A stretch of DNA of 64,000 nt from Rhizobiaceae bacterium (GTDB lineage: Bacteria; Pseudomonadota; Alphaproteobacteria; Rhizobiales; Rhizobiaceae): the NCBI GenBank assembly GCA_017640615.1, contig JAEPQK010000001.1, positions 1 through 64,000 on the forward strand, read 5' to 3'. This document shows, piece after piece, positions 25,482 through 33,548 of the stretch. The position numbers were made by a program, and so were the translations under genes. Each line of letters opens with the position of its first letter. Position 1 is the stretch's first letter. A model generated the notes under the pieces. It saw nothing but the letters and a program-made list of their open reading frames with translations, was not told where the DNA came from and ran no database searches.

Positions 25482-26519
25482 ATGCAAACGCGGATATGCC
25501 GGCTTCACGGCCGGAACGACATTCGGATCGAGATGGAAGAGGTGCGCGAGCCGGCCGACGGAGAGGTGATAGTGCGAATGGCTGCTGGCGGTATTTGCGG
25601 CTCCGACCTCCACTATTACCAGGACGGCGGCTTCGGTCCGATCCAGGTACGCGAGCCGATTATTCTCGGGCACGAGATTGCCGGCGCGATCGAGCGCGTC
25701 GGCGCCGGCGTGTCGTCCCTGGCCCCCGGCGACATGGTCGCGATCAATCCGAGCCATCCCTGCGGGCGCTGCGCCTATTGCAGCGAGGGCAGTTTTCAGC
25801 ACTGCCTTGAAATGCGTTTTCTGGGTTCGGCAATGCGGTTTCCTCATGAGCAAGGCGGCTTTCGCGAATTCATGACTGTTGCCGCTGCACAATGCGAAAA
25901 AGTGGGCGTCGACATCGCAGCGGGCGAGGCAGCCTGTTCGGAGCCATTGGCCGTCTGCGTACACGCAGCCAACCGGGCCGGAGAACTGGCCGGCCTCAAA
26001 GTTCTTGTGACAGGCGCCGGGCCGATTGGTGCACTATGCGTCGCGGTTGCCCGGCAGCGGGGCGCCGCGGAAGTGGTCGTGACGGATTTGCAGGACGCCA
26101 CACTCGCGGTCGCCAAGCGCATGGGTGCGACGAAGGTCGTCAACGTCGCGAAGCGACCTGAGGACATGGAGCCTTATGCGCGGGAAAAGGGCTGGTTCGA
26201 CAAAGTGTTCGAATGCTCCGCCGCACCCGCTGCACTGCGCACCGCGATTGCGAGCATTCGGCCGCAGGGGCGGCTGGTTCAGGTGGGCGTTACCGGCGAC
26301 GTCTCGACCCCACTGAACCTGCTTGTGAGCAAGGAAATCGAGCTCGTTGGCACACACCGCTTTCATGGAGAGTTCGCGCAGGCGGTGGGCCTCATCAATT
26401 CGGGCGCGATCGATGTCAAACCGATCATCACCGGCACCTATGCCCTCAGCGACGCTGCCGATGCCTTCGAGGTCGCCGGTGATCGCTCGCGTTCGGTGAA
26501 AGTGCAGCTGGCATTCTAG
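25482..26519 (+). CDS. idnD: L-idonate 5-dehydrogenase-like zinc dehydrogenase
   Basis: A zinc-dependent medium-chain dehydrogenase of 345 aa. GGICGSDLHYY (about residues 35-45) carries the catalytic cysteine, GHEIAG the zinc histidine/glutamate, and the four structural-zinc cysteines lie in HPCGRCAYCSEGSFQHC. A Rossmann domain follows with TGAGPIGAL. The DLHYY and length match L-idonate 5-dehydrogenase, which oxidises L-idonate to 5-ketogluconate. The ATG at 25482 is one base after the GntR stop. The uxu context also supports a sugar-acid substrate. Confidence 0.85.
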   Translation: MQTRICRLHGRNDIRIEMEEVREPADGEVIVRMAAGGICGSDLHYYQDGGFGPIQVREPIILGHEIAGAIERVGAGVSSLAPGDMVAINPSHPCGRCAYCSEGSFQHCLEMRFLGSAMRFPHEQGGFREFMTVAAAQCEKVGVDIAAGEAACSEPLAVCVHAANRAGELAGLKVLVTGAGPIGALCVAVARQRGAAEVVVTDLQDATLAVAKRMGATKVVNVAKRPEDMEPYAREKGWFDKVFECSAAPAALRTAIASIRPQGRLVQVGVTGDVSTPLNLLVSKEIELVGTHRFHGEFAQAVGLINSGAIDVKPIITGTYALSDAADAFEVAGDRSRSVKVQLAF

Positions 26520-27103
26520 GTTTGATGCGCGGCCGCCGCTGCAATCAACGCCCGGGCCGTGTCGCCTGCGGCGAGGGCGTAGTCAGGTTCGCGGTGGATC
26601 AGCATCGTTGAAAACGCACCGTCCATCAGAAGCACGATGCTTCGCGCCAGCGCAGCTGGGTTCGACAATTGGGCTTCCGCGTAACGCTCGGTGAGCCAGG
26701 CTTCAAACTTTTTCTTGTGGGCAGCGCCAACCCTGACGGCTGGGTGGCCCGGCATGTTGGCGAGTTCGGCGGCGGTTCTCAAGAAACCGCAGCCCCTCCA
26801 TTTAGGCTGCCGTGCATTTTTGCCGACCCCGGCGAAGATTGCCGCTGTCTTGTCGGCGACCGACCCCTCGGCTTCCGCGAACCATCGCGCGAAGGCGGCA
26901 AGGTTGGGCTGATCGCGCGAGTGCAGATAGGCCTCGATCAGCTGGTCCTTGCTCTTGAAGTGATAGTACAGCGTGCGCTTGGTGACGTTTGCCTTGTCGG
27001 CGACGGCATCGACGCTGACTGCGCGAATGCCCTCTGCGTAGAACAGCGTGTTTGCCGCATCAAGGATACGGTCCCGGGTAGACTTTTCCGCTGCAGCCAT
27101 CAT
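26516..27103 (-). CDS. TetR/AcrR-family regulator
   Basis: A 195-aa repressor with a standard N-terminal helix-turn-helix (about residues 10-57): FYAEGIRAVSVDAVADKANV then TKRTLYYHFKSKDQLI. The C-terminal ligand domain is of unknown specificity. It is divergent from an enoyl-CoA hydratase gene; a palindromic site lies three bases upstream of its start, so autoregulation and control of the hydratase gene are likely (inference). Its end overlaps idnD by four bases. Confidence 0.9.
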   Translation of the reverse strand: MMAAAEKSTRDRILDAANTLFYAEGIRAVSVDAVADKANVTKRTLYYHFKSKDQLIEAYLHSRDQPNLAAFARWFAEAEGSVADKTAAIFAGVGKNARQPKWRGCGFLRTAAELANMPGHPAVRVGAAHKKKFEAWLTERYAEAQLSNPAALARSIVLLMDGAFSTMLIHREPDYALAAGDTARALIAAAAAHQT

Positions 27104-27105
27104 GT

Positions 27106-27125
27106 ATACCGACTAGTAAGTGTAT
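27106..27125. promoter_or_regulatory. Candidate TetR operator
   Basis: ATACCGACTAGTAAGTGTAT is an imperfect 20-base palindrome (seven of ten positions match across the centre ACTAGT). It lies between the tetR start and the divergent enoyl-CoA hydratase gene. ACTAGT-centred palindromes are common among TetR-family sites. Confidence 0.5.
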
Positions 27126-27179
27126 CTCATTGTCAACCCACGCTAGCCTTCTGTCAATGTGAAGAAGGAGGCCAACGCG

Positions 27180-27971
27180 ATGACCGATACTGTGCTGATG
27201 GAGCGGCGGAGCGAGGTGGCGCTGCTCACGCTCAACCGGCCCGACAAGCTGAACGCGCTGAATTATGAGACGAACGACCGGCTGGTTCGCCTGCTCGACG
27301 AGATCGAGGCGGACCACCTGGTGCGCGCGGTCATTCTGACAGGAGCCGGAGATCGGGCGTTTTCAGCCGGTGGAGACATTTATGAGTTTTCCGAAAGCGT
27401 GAAGCAGGGACCGGACATTGCGATGCGCGATTTCGTGCGGCGCGGGCAGGGCATGACGCAGCGGCTCGAAGCGTTCCCAAAACCGGTGATTGCGGCGGTG
27501 AACGGCATCGCCTTTGGCGGCGGATGCGAGATCACCGAAGCGGTGCATCTGGCAGTGGCCTCGGAGCGGGCGGTGTTTGCCAAGCCGGAAATCAAAATCG
27601 GCATTCCACCGACCTTTGGCGGCACGCAGCGGCTGCCGCGGCTCGCCGGCCGCAAGCGGGCGCTGGAGCTGCTTCTCACCGGCGACCCGTTCGGACCCGA
27701 GCGCGCGCTGGAACTCGGCCTGGTGAACAAGGTGGTGCCGCATGAGGATCTGCTGCCCGCGGCATTCGCGCTTGCGGAGCGCATATTGCGGCATTCGCCG
27801 CTGGCGGCTGCTCGCATTATCACTGCGGTAACGCGTGGTCTCAACGCAACGATTTCGGAAGGGTTGCAGATCGAGGCGGAACAGTTCGGCCGCATGGCCG
27901 CGACCGACGACATTCGCGAGGGGCTGGATGCCTGGATGTCGCGGCGGGAGGCCTACTATGCAGGAAGGTGA
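27180..27971 (+). CDS. Enoyl-CoA hydratase/isomerase (crotonase family)
   Basis: A 263-aa crotonase-fold enzyme acting on acyl-CoA thioesters. The oxyanion-hole segments are AFSAGGDIYEFS (about residues 61-72) and GIAFGGGCEITEAVHLAVAS (about 107-126). PEIKIGIPPTFGGTQRLPR includes one of the positions used for catalytic acids in this family. The start at 27180 follows GAAGGAGG. It is divergent from a TetR gene and followed, 42 bases on, by an ArsR gene with its own promoter. The acyl-CoA substrate is unknown. Confidence 0.88.
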   Translation: MTDTVLMERRSEVALLTLNRPDKLNALNYETNDRLVRLLDEIEADHLVRAVILTGAGDRAFSAGGDIYEFSESVKQGPDIAMRDFVRRGQGMTQRLEAFPKPVIAAVNGIAFGGGCEITEAVHLAVASERAVFAKPEIKIGIPPTFGGTQRLPRLAGRKRALELLLTGDPFGPERALELGLVNKVVPHEDLLPAAFALAERILRHSPLAAARIITAVTRGLNATISEGLQIEAEQFGRMAATDDIREGLDAWMSRREAYYAGR

Positions 27972-27977
27972 TATGGC

Positions 27978-28012
27978 TTGACGTGACGATAAAACCAGAT
28001 ATATAGTTCTTT
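27978..28012 (+). promoter_or_regulatory. arsR promoter with overlapping operator
   Basis: TTGACG (27978-27983) is 18 bases from TATAGT (28002-28007), a good sigma70-type promoter. The -10 element ends only six bases before the arsR ATG (28014), so the transcript should be nearly or fully leaderless. The box AAAACCAGATATAT (27991-28004) and TAGTTCTTT (28004-28012) recur upstream of the permease gene. Confidence 0.65.
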
Positions 28013-28013
28013 T

Positions 28014-28334
28014 ATGAGTTCGCATCTGAACATGGCGCATGCCGCTCAGGCGCTTGCCGCGCTGGGACATGAGGCGCGCCTCAGCGTGTTTCGACTTCTG
28101 GTGCGCAGCGGCCATGAGGGGCTTAATGTCGGCGAGATCAGTGCGCATCTGGACATGCCAGCTTCGACGCTCGCACATCATCTGCGCGCTCTGGTGACGG
28201 CGGGGCTGGTGGTGCAGGAGCGGCAGGGGCGGATCACGATCAACCGCGCCGATTTCGACGCGATGGACGGCTTGCTTGCGTTTCTCGGCGACGAGTGCTG
28301 CGCGGGTGTGAAGCCGGCGACAGACGCGGCGTGA
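28014..28334 (+). CDS. arsR: ArsR-family regulator with C-terminal cysteine pair
   Basis: A 106-aa metalloregulator with a winged helix-turn-helix (about residues 10-80) containing VGEISAHLDMPASTLAHHLRA. A vicinal cysteine pair C95-C96 (DECCAG) lies at the C-terminus, where some ArsR proteins bind trivalent arsenic. A third cysteine near residue 102, present in the three-cysteine arsenite sensors, is absent. The two-cysteine form has been linked to organoarsenicals such as methylarsenite (established for other ArsR proteins; inferred here). No ribosome site precedes the ATG, consistent with a leaderless transcript. Confidence 0.88.
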   Translation: MSSHLNMAHAAQALAALGHEARLSVFRLLVRSGHEGLNVGEISAHLDMPASTLAHHLRALVTAGLVVQERQGRITINRADFDAMDGLLAFLGDECCAGVKPATDAA

Positions 28335-28354
28335 CGGCCATTCATTTTCGACTG

Positions 28355-28378
28355 AAAGAACTACAAAACCGGGTATAT
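28355..28378 (+). promoter_or_regulatory. Second copy of the ArsR operator, before the permease gene
   Basis: AAAGAACTA (28355-28363) and AAAACCGGGTATAT (28365-28378) repeat both boxes of the arsR promoter: the 14-base box matches at 12 positions in the same orientation, the 9-base box is identical but inverted. The copy ends five bases before the permease ATG, so ArsR likely controls both genes separately. Confidence 0.6.
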
Positions 28379-28382
28379 CGAA

Positions 28383-29435
28383 ATGACCGAAGCGATATTG
28401 CGACTGCGGAATTCGGGCACTGAAATCCTCCGCGACCTTTGGGGTGCCAACAAGCCCTGGGTCGTTTCCGCGGCGATCATTGCCGTGCTTCTGATCGTTG
28501 CGCCGGCGCAGGCTGTCGAGAGCGTGCGTTTCGTGGTGCGGTCGCTGGTCGAAACGTCGCCCTATCTGATCCTCTCCATCGCGCTAGCCGGATACGCCAC
28601 CGCGAGCGGGGCCGACAATCTGATTGCTCGTGTCTTCTCAGGTTCGCCGCTGGTGGTGATTGCGGTTGCCGCGCTTTTCGGTGGGCTTTCGCCCTTCTGC
28701 TCCTGCGGTGTAATCCCTTTGATCGCCGCTCTCCTTGCGATGGGCGTACCACTGTCGGGCGTGATGGCGTTCTGGCTCGCGTCGCCGGTAATCGACCCGT
28801 CCATGTTCGTGCTGACCTCGGGACTGCTTGGCGCGGAATTCGCGGTTGCCAAGACGGCGGCGGCGGTTGGCCTCGGTCTGTTCGGCGGCTACGTCACCCA
28901 TGCGCTGATGCAGGCCGGTTTTTTGACCAATCCGCTGCGCCCCGGCGTGGGCAATGGGGGCTGCGGGGCATCATCGGTGCGCAATCCTGGGGCGGTCGTC
29001 TGGCGGTTCTGGGACGACCCCGAGCGGCGCGCGAAGTTCGTGCGCGAAGCGTGGTCGACGACGCTTTTCCTGCTCAAATGGCTGGCAATCGCATTCCTGC
29101 TGGAAAGCCTGATGCTCGCCTATGTGCCGGCCGAGTGGATTTCCGGCGCGCTTGGCCGCGAGGGGCTTTGGCCAATCGTAACCGCGACTCTGGTGGGTGT
29201 TCCGGCCTATCTCAACGGCTATGCGGCGACGCCGCTGATCGCTGGGCTGATCGAGCAGGGCATGGCGCAGGGCGCCGGACTTGCGTTCCTGGTCGCGGGC
29301 GGGGTCACCTCATTGCCCGCGGCAATCGCAGTCTTCGCGCTGGTGCGCCGCCCGATCTTCGCGCTCTACATTCTGCTGGCGCTGGGCGGCTCGCTGGCGA
29401 GTGGCTTCCTCTATCAGGCCTGGCTGATGAGCTGA
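28383..29435 (+). CDS. Permease, ArsP / SO_0444-like (UPF0718)
   Basis: An integral membrane efflux permease of 350 aa with about eight helices in two halves. The conserved motif PFCSCGVIPLIAALLAMGVP (about residues 104-123) has a C-x-C pair. The second half repeats a glycine/proline-rich helix (VGVPAYLNGYAATPLIAGL). Homologues include ArsP, an exporter of trivalent organoarsenicals, and proteins suggested to move copper or zinc. A cysteine-rich loop GNGGCGASS separates the halves. Control by an adjacent two-cysteine ArsR favours an arsenical substrate (inference). Confidence 0.83.
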   Translation: MTEAILRLRNSGTEILRDLWGANKPWVVSAAIIAVLLIVAPAQAVESVRFVVRSLVETSPYLILSIALAGYATASGADNLIARVFSGSPLVVIAVAALFGGLSPFCSCGVIPLIAALLAMGVPLSGVMAFWLASPVIDPSMFVLTSGLLGAEFAVAKTAAAVGLGLFGGYVTHALMQAGFLTNPLRPGVGNGGCGASSVRNPGAVVWRFWDDPERRAKFVREAWSTTLFLLKWLAIAFLLESLMLAYVPAEWISGALGREGLWPIVTATLVGVPAYLNGYAATPLIAGLIEQGMAQGAGLAFLVAGGVTSLPAAIAVFALVRRPIFALYILLALGGSLASGFLYQAWLMS

Positions 29436-29496
29436 TTGCCGGGCGCAAATCACCGCCTGCATATTTCTCGTTCCACACGCCCGTTGCGTGATAGAA

Positions 29497-29517
29497 GCGC
29501 ATCGATTTGCGATGCGC
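29497..29517 (+). repeat. GCGCATCG/CGATGCGC palindrome
   Basis: A perfect inverted repeat with 8-base arms, GCGCATCG (29497-29504) and CGATGCGC (29510-29517), and a 5-base centre, 17 bases before the threonine dehydrogenase start. It may be an operator or an RNA hairpin in the leader. It resembles the palindromes at 338-355 and 45253-45268. Confidence 0.5.
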
Positions 29518-29534
29518 ATGAGCGGGAGTGGCCG

Positions 29535-30572
29535 ATGAGCAACGAGATGAAGGCGCTGGTGAAGGCGAAGGCTGAGCCGGGCCTTTGGATGGAACGCGTG
29601 CCGGTGCCCGAACCAGGCCCCGACGAAGTTCTGATCAAGGTTCGCAAATCGGCCATCTGCGGCACCGACGTGCATATCTGGAAATGGGACGAGTGGTCGG
29701 CCAAGACAGTGCCGGTGCCCATGGTCGTGGGCCACGAATTCTGCGGCGAAGTTGCCGACCGCGGCGCGGCTGCGAAAAAATATGCGCTCGGTCAGCGTGT
29801 TTCGGGCGAGGGGCACATTGTGTGCGGCACCTGCCGCAACTGCCGTGCCGGCCGCGGCCATCTGTGCCGCAACACGCGTGGCGTCGGGGTCAACCGGCCA
29901 GGCTCATTCGCCGAATATGTGTGTATTCCGGAATCCAATGTCGTGCCGATACCTGACGACATCCCGGACGAAATCGCGGCGATCTTCGATCCCTTCGGAA
30001 ACGCAGTGCACACCGCACTCAGCTTCGATCTGGTCGGCGAGGACGTTCTGGTGACCGGCGCCGGGCCGATCGGGATCATGGGCGCGCTAGTGGCGCAGAA
30101 AGTGGGCGCGCGCAAGGTGGTAATCACCGACATCAGCCCATACCGCATCGCGCTTGCAAAACGCATGGGCGTTCAGCACGTGGTCAATGCCAGCGCGGAA
30201 ACTCTGAAGCATGTGATGGAGCGCATCGGCATGACGGAGGGCTTCGACGTCGGGCTCGAAATGTCGGGCGCGGCACCCGCCATGCGCGACATGATCGACA
30301 CGATGAACAATGGCGGCAAGATTGCGCTGCTCGGGATCGCGCCAACGGAGTTCGCCGTCGACTGGAACAAGATCATTTTCAAGATGCTCAATGTGAAGGG
30401 CATCTACGGGCGCGAAATGTATGAGACCTGGTACAAGATGATCGCGCTCGTGCAATCTGGGCTCGATATCAGTGAGCTCATCACGCATCGCATTTCGATC
30501 GACGATTACGAGGCCGGATTTGCGGCAATGATTTCCGGCGAGGCCGGGAAGGTCGTCATGGATTGGGGCTGA
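29535..30572 (+). CDS. tdh: L-threonine 3-dehydrogenase
   Basis: A zinc-dependent medium-chain dehydrogenase of 345 aa oxidising L-threonine to 2-amino-3-ketobutyrate. The signature [16 protein letters not shown] (about residues 37-52) is characteristic of Tdh. GHEFCGEV carries zinc ligands, and [18 protein letters not shown] holds the structural-zinc cysteines. The ATG at 29535 follows GGGAG. The usual partner kbl (2-amino-3-ketobutyrate CoA ligase) is not adjacent. The end overlaps the converging glycerate kinase gene by 17 bases. Confidence 0.92.
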   Translation: MSNEMKALVKAKAEPGLWMERVPVPEPGPDEVLIKVRKSAICGTDVHIWKWDEWSAKTVPVPMVVGHEFCGEVADRGAAAKKYALGQRVSGEGHIVCGTCRNCRAGRGHLCRNTRGVGVNRPGSFAEYVCIPESNVVPIPDDIPDEIAAIFDPFGNAVHTALSFDLVGEDVLVTGAGPIGIMGALVAQKVGARKVVITDISPYRIALAKRMGVQHVVNASAETLKHVMERIGMTEGFDVGLEMSGAAPAMRDMIDTMNNGGKIALLGIAPTEFAVDWNKIIFKMLNVKGIYGREMYETWYKMIALVQSGLDISELITHRISIDDYEAGFAAMISGEAGKVVMDWG

Positions 30573-31698
30573 GTTTCAGCACAATCGCCAAATCCATCAC
30601 ATTGGTGCCGGTCGGGCCGGTGACCAGCCGGTCGCCGGTTTCGCGCAAGAAGCGGCCGGCATCGGCGTCGGCCAACGCGGCGCCCGCTCCGGGCTTTCTG
30701 TTGAAGCTTTCGCCGTCGACGATGGCGCCGGCAGCCTCGGTTGGGCCGTCGGTGCCGTCAGTGCCTGCGACCAGACAGACGAGATCGTCACGGCCGGCGA
30801 TTCGCTCTGCAACAAGCAGCGCCAGCGCCTGATTGCGCCCGCCCTCGCCGGGTGAGGGCGGCAGTTCGACCGTAGGTTCGCCGCCAAAGACATAGATGCC
30901 TGCGGGGCCATCCACGCAGGCCGCAACGATACGGTCGGCAGCTTCTGCGACATCGCAATAAAGCGTCTCTTGGTTGCGAATGACTGCATGGCCGCGTTCT
31001 TCTGCAAGCTGGGCCACCGCCTCTCTGGCCACTGCGTTCGATGCGACGATCTCACATTCGTATGGAATGTGGGGGTTCGCGCATGCGCCAATGCCGGAGC
31101 CGATGGTGCCGATGTCGTCGCCCTGGACATCGGAGATCGCCAGCGCGCGAATGGACTTACCCCGAAACTCCGCCAGCAACTGCCCGCCTTTCACTTTCGA
31201 CAGGGTTTTGCGCCTGGCGTTAATGGTCGCGATATCCGCTCCGCCTGCGACCATCTCTTTCGTGATGCGCTTCAGTTCGTCGATATCGACCCCATCGACC
31301 AGAACTTCGACCAGAGCCGAGGCCCCGCCCGAGATCAACACCAGAAGCTCATCGTCGGTCGGGCATTCACGCACGAACTCCAGGCAGCGGTGGCCGGCGA
31401 TCAGGCTGTCTTCCTCCGGGGTCGGATGGCTGCTTTCGAGGATTTCGGCGGCAAGACCGGTGAGGCGATCGTCCGTCGCATGGCCGTGTTTGGTCACGAT
31501 CAATGCGCGGTGACCGGAGGGCAGGCTCGGAAGTGCGCCGAGATACATCGAGGCTGCAGCCTTGCCGAGGGCGAGGACAGCGGTGAAGCGAGCAGCCTCA
31601 GCTTGCGAAAGCGCCTTGGCTACCGCCGCTTCGCCCTGAGCTGCAGCAACGCCTGCATTGAACAGCCGGGTCAGCTCAGCTCTCGGATCGACGTTCAC
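30556..31698 (-). CDS. Glycerate 2-kinase (MOFRL family)
   Basis: A 380-aa kinase phosphorylating glycerate at the 2 position, feeding it into lower glycolysis. The N-terminal domain shows [10 protein letters not shown] and [12 protein letters not shown], then [13 protein letters not shown]. The C-terminal MOFRL domain ends with [17 protein letters not shown], a diagnostic block. Family members have also been annotated hydroxypyruvate reductase (TtuD), which is likely a misnomer. It converges on tdh and is divergent from the acyl-CoA operon across a 193-base gap. Confidence 0.9.
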   Translation of the reverse strand: MNVDPRAELTRLFNAGVAAAQGEAAVAKALSQAEAARFTAVLALGKAAASMYLGALPSLPSGHRALIVTKHGHATDDRLTGLAAEILESSHPTPEEDSLIAGHRCLEFVRECPTDDELLVLISGGASALVEVLVDGVDIDELKRITKEMVAGGADIATINARRKTLSKVKGGQLLAEFRGKSIRALAISDVQGDDIGTIGSGIGACANPHIPYECEIVASNAVAREAVAQLAEERGHAVIRNQETLYCDVAEAADRIVAACVDGPAGIYVFGGEPTVELPPSPGEGGRNQALALLVAERIAGRDDLVCLVAGTDGTDGPTEAAGAIVDGESFNRKPGAGAALADADAGRFLRETGDRLVTGPTGTNVMDLAIVLKLSPNP

Positions 31699-31891
31699 AT
31701 GAAGCTCCTGTGGGATGCTCCGGAGCTAGTTACGTCACGGCTCTCTCGCGTTCAACTCGCGATCCATCTGGTGTGATTGTACAAAACTGAACGGAATCGT
31801 TGGCCGGAAACGGTCTGTGCGCATTATAGTCACGCCGTGTCGGCAATCGTGCTGATTCACTGCTTCATTTGCCGATCCGACGGGTGATTGC
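31699..31891. promoter_or_regulatory. Divergent intergenic region, glycerate kinase / acyl-CoA operon
   Basis: This gap should hold both promoters. TTGGCC (near 31800) followed by CATTATAGT is a weak candidate for the rightward operon. CGGCAA (31841-31846) and TTGCCG (31869-31874) form an inverted repeat 22 bases apart. No regulator gene is adjacent, so the controlling protein is unknown. Confidence 0.3.
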
Positions 31892-32698
31892 ATGGAAGGT
31901 TCCCCGGATTTCGAAACGCTGGACGTGGAAGCCGCAAATGGCTGGCTGACGGTCTGGTTCAACTCGCCTGAAAACCGGAATGCGCTGACCACCGAACGCG
32001 CGCGCGAGCTTACCTCGCTTTGCAAGGTGCTCGTTGCGTCGCAGGCAATCCGTGGCGTGGTCTTTCGCGGGCGTGGTGGCGTTTTCTGCGCTGGCGGCGA
32101 TCTGAAATCATTCGGCCGTATGTTGTCGGGCGACGCGGGTTATGACGAAATCCGCGACCTTAGCCTGGCCGGCGCGGAGATGTTCGACGCCATATATGCA
32201 TTGCCGCAATACACGATCATGGCCGTCGAAGGCGCTGCGATGGCCGGAGGGCTGGGTATGGTTTGTCTCGGTGACCATGTGATCGCGACTGGCGACACGA
32301 CCTTCGCGCTGAGCGAAGTCCGGATCGGGCTGACGCCGGTGCAAATCGCACCGTTTATCATTCAGCGGCTGGGGCCTCGGGTTGGCCGGTCGCTGATGCT
32401 CACCGGAGCGCGGCTCGACGCAAGCGAAGCCCTTTCGATGGGGCTGGTGGATTCCGTGGTCGAAAATGCTGAGGCGTTGACTGCCTCTATCGATGCGCAG
32501 AAGAAGCTGCTGGCGGGTGCTGCCCCGGGCGCGGTGGCTGCCATCAAGGCGCAGATCGCCCGGCTGCCATTTCAGTCGCGCTCGGAGCAGAAACACGCTG
32601 CAGCCGACAGCTTTGCAAAGCAGATGCTCTCCGACGAGGCGCGAGAAGGCATTGGCGCGTTTGCGCAGAAACGCAAACCGAACTGGACAGGCGAGTGA
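31892..32698 (+). CDS. Enoyl-CoA hydratase/isomerase (crotonase family)
   Basis: A 268-aa crotonase-fold protein and first gene of a seven-gene acyl-CoA operon. The oxyanion-hole blocks are FCAGGDLKSF (about residues 68-77) and VEGAAMAGGLGMVCLGDHV (about 110-128). SEVRIGLTPVQIAPFIIQRL replaces the usual SKIGIxPxxG region: a glutamate is retained, but the loop is altered. In biotin-dependent acyl-CoA pathways an enzyme of this fold hydrates a glutaconyl-type CoA. Such a role is possible here but is inference. The start follows a weak GGGTG. Confidence 0.85.
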   Translation: MEGSPDFETLDVEAANGWLTVWFNSPENRNALTTERARELTSLCKVLVASQAIRGVVFRGRGGVFCAGGDLKSFGRMLSGDAGYDEIRDLSLAGAEMFDAIYALPQYTIMAVEGAAMAGGLGMVCLGDHVIATGDTTFALSEVRIGLTPVQIAPFIIQRLGPRVGRSLMLTGARLDASEALSMGLVDSVVENAEALTASIDAQKKLLAGAAPGAVAAIKAQIARLPFQSRSEQKHAAADSFAKQMLSDEAREGIGAFAQKRKPNWTGE

Positions 32699-32754
32699 AG
32701 GGATTGCACCGGCCGGCATTGCGCGGTCAGGTAGCAACGGGCGGGAGATAGCGC

Positions 32755-33546
32755 GTGGAACAGGTTCAGGACTTTCTGGCGGAGAGCGATGCGCTGGCCG
32801 AGGCGGTGTCCACGCTGCCTGAGGCCGACTGGAGCACCAAGACGCAGTTCAAGGGCTGGACCGTCAGCGATGTGTTCGTACACCTGACCTTCTGGAACCG
32901 CGCTGCCGACCAGTCGCTTTTCGAGCCCGACGCGTTCAACGCCACGCTCACAACCATTATGGCCGACATGGGCAAGGGTGGGCTGCGGCCGATCGAAAAC
33001 CGTACGATCGCGGAGCGAGGGCCGGCGCTTTTCCAACTATGGCAGGATGGCTATCGCGACATGGCGCGGCGCTGGGCCGATGTCGATCCGAAAACCCGGC
33101 TGAAATGGGTTGGGCCGGAAATGTCGGCGCGCTCTTCCATCACCGCTCGGCAGATGGAAACCTGGGCGCATGGGCAGGAGATATTCGACCTGCTGGGGCT
33201 CGAGCGCGCCGAAGCCGACCGCGTTCGCAACATCGTTTTTCTGGGCGTGAACACGTTTGCCTTCGCCTTCAAGCTGAACGGGCTCGCAGTGCCGGAGCAA
33301 GTGCCGCGGCTCGGTCTGACCGCGCCATCCGGTGCCGTTTGGAACTTCGGCGACGGCGAAAGCCCTGACCTGATCGAGGGCTCAGCAGTGGAATTCGCAC
33401 AAGTGCAAACGCAGACCCGCAACGTCAAAGACACAGCTCTGAAGGTATCAGGTCCCGTCGCCGGAAAGTGGATGGAAATCGCGCAATGCTTTGCCGGTGC
33501 GCCCGAGCCACCGCCAGCGCCGGGCACCCGGTTTCGGGCAGCGTGA
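32755..33546 (+). CDS. TIGR03084-type DinB/maleylpyruvate-isomerase-like protein
   Basis: A 263-aa protein. The N-terminal region (about residues 1-150) has the DinB-like helical-bundle pattern. It shows ADWSTKTQFKGWTVSDVFVH near 22-41, with a histidine, and later METWAHGQEI, with a second histidine, as in metal-binding thiol-dependent isomerases. The C-terminal part includes FNFGD-like WNFGDGE. The family's function is unknown. Start is GTG at 32755 behind GGGAG. It lies between the crotonase and acyl-CoA dehydrogenase genes, and its stop is two bases before the next start, so a role in the same pathway is likely. Confidence 0.78.
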   Translation: MEQVQDFLAESDALAEAVSTLPEADWSTKTQFKGWTVSDVFVHLTFWNRAADQSLFEPDAFNATLTTIMADMGKGGLRPIENRTIAERGPALFQLWQDGYRDMARRWADVDPKTRLKWVGPEMSARSSITARQMETWAHGQEIFDLLGLERAEADRVRNIVFLGVNTFAFAFKLNGLAVPEQVPRLGLTAPSGAVWNFGDGESPDLIEGSAVEFAQVQTQTRNVKDTALKVSGPVAGKWMEIAQCFAGAPEPPPAPGTRFRAA

Positions 33547-33548
33547 GA

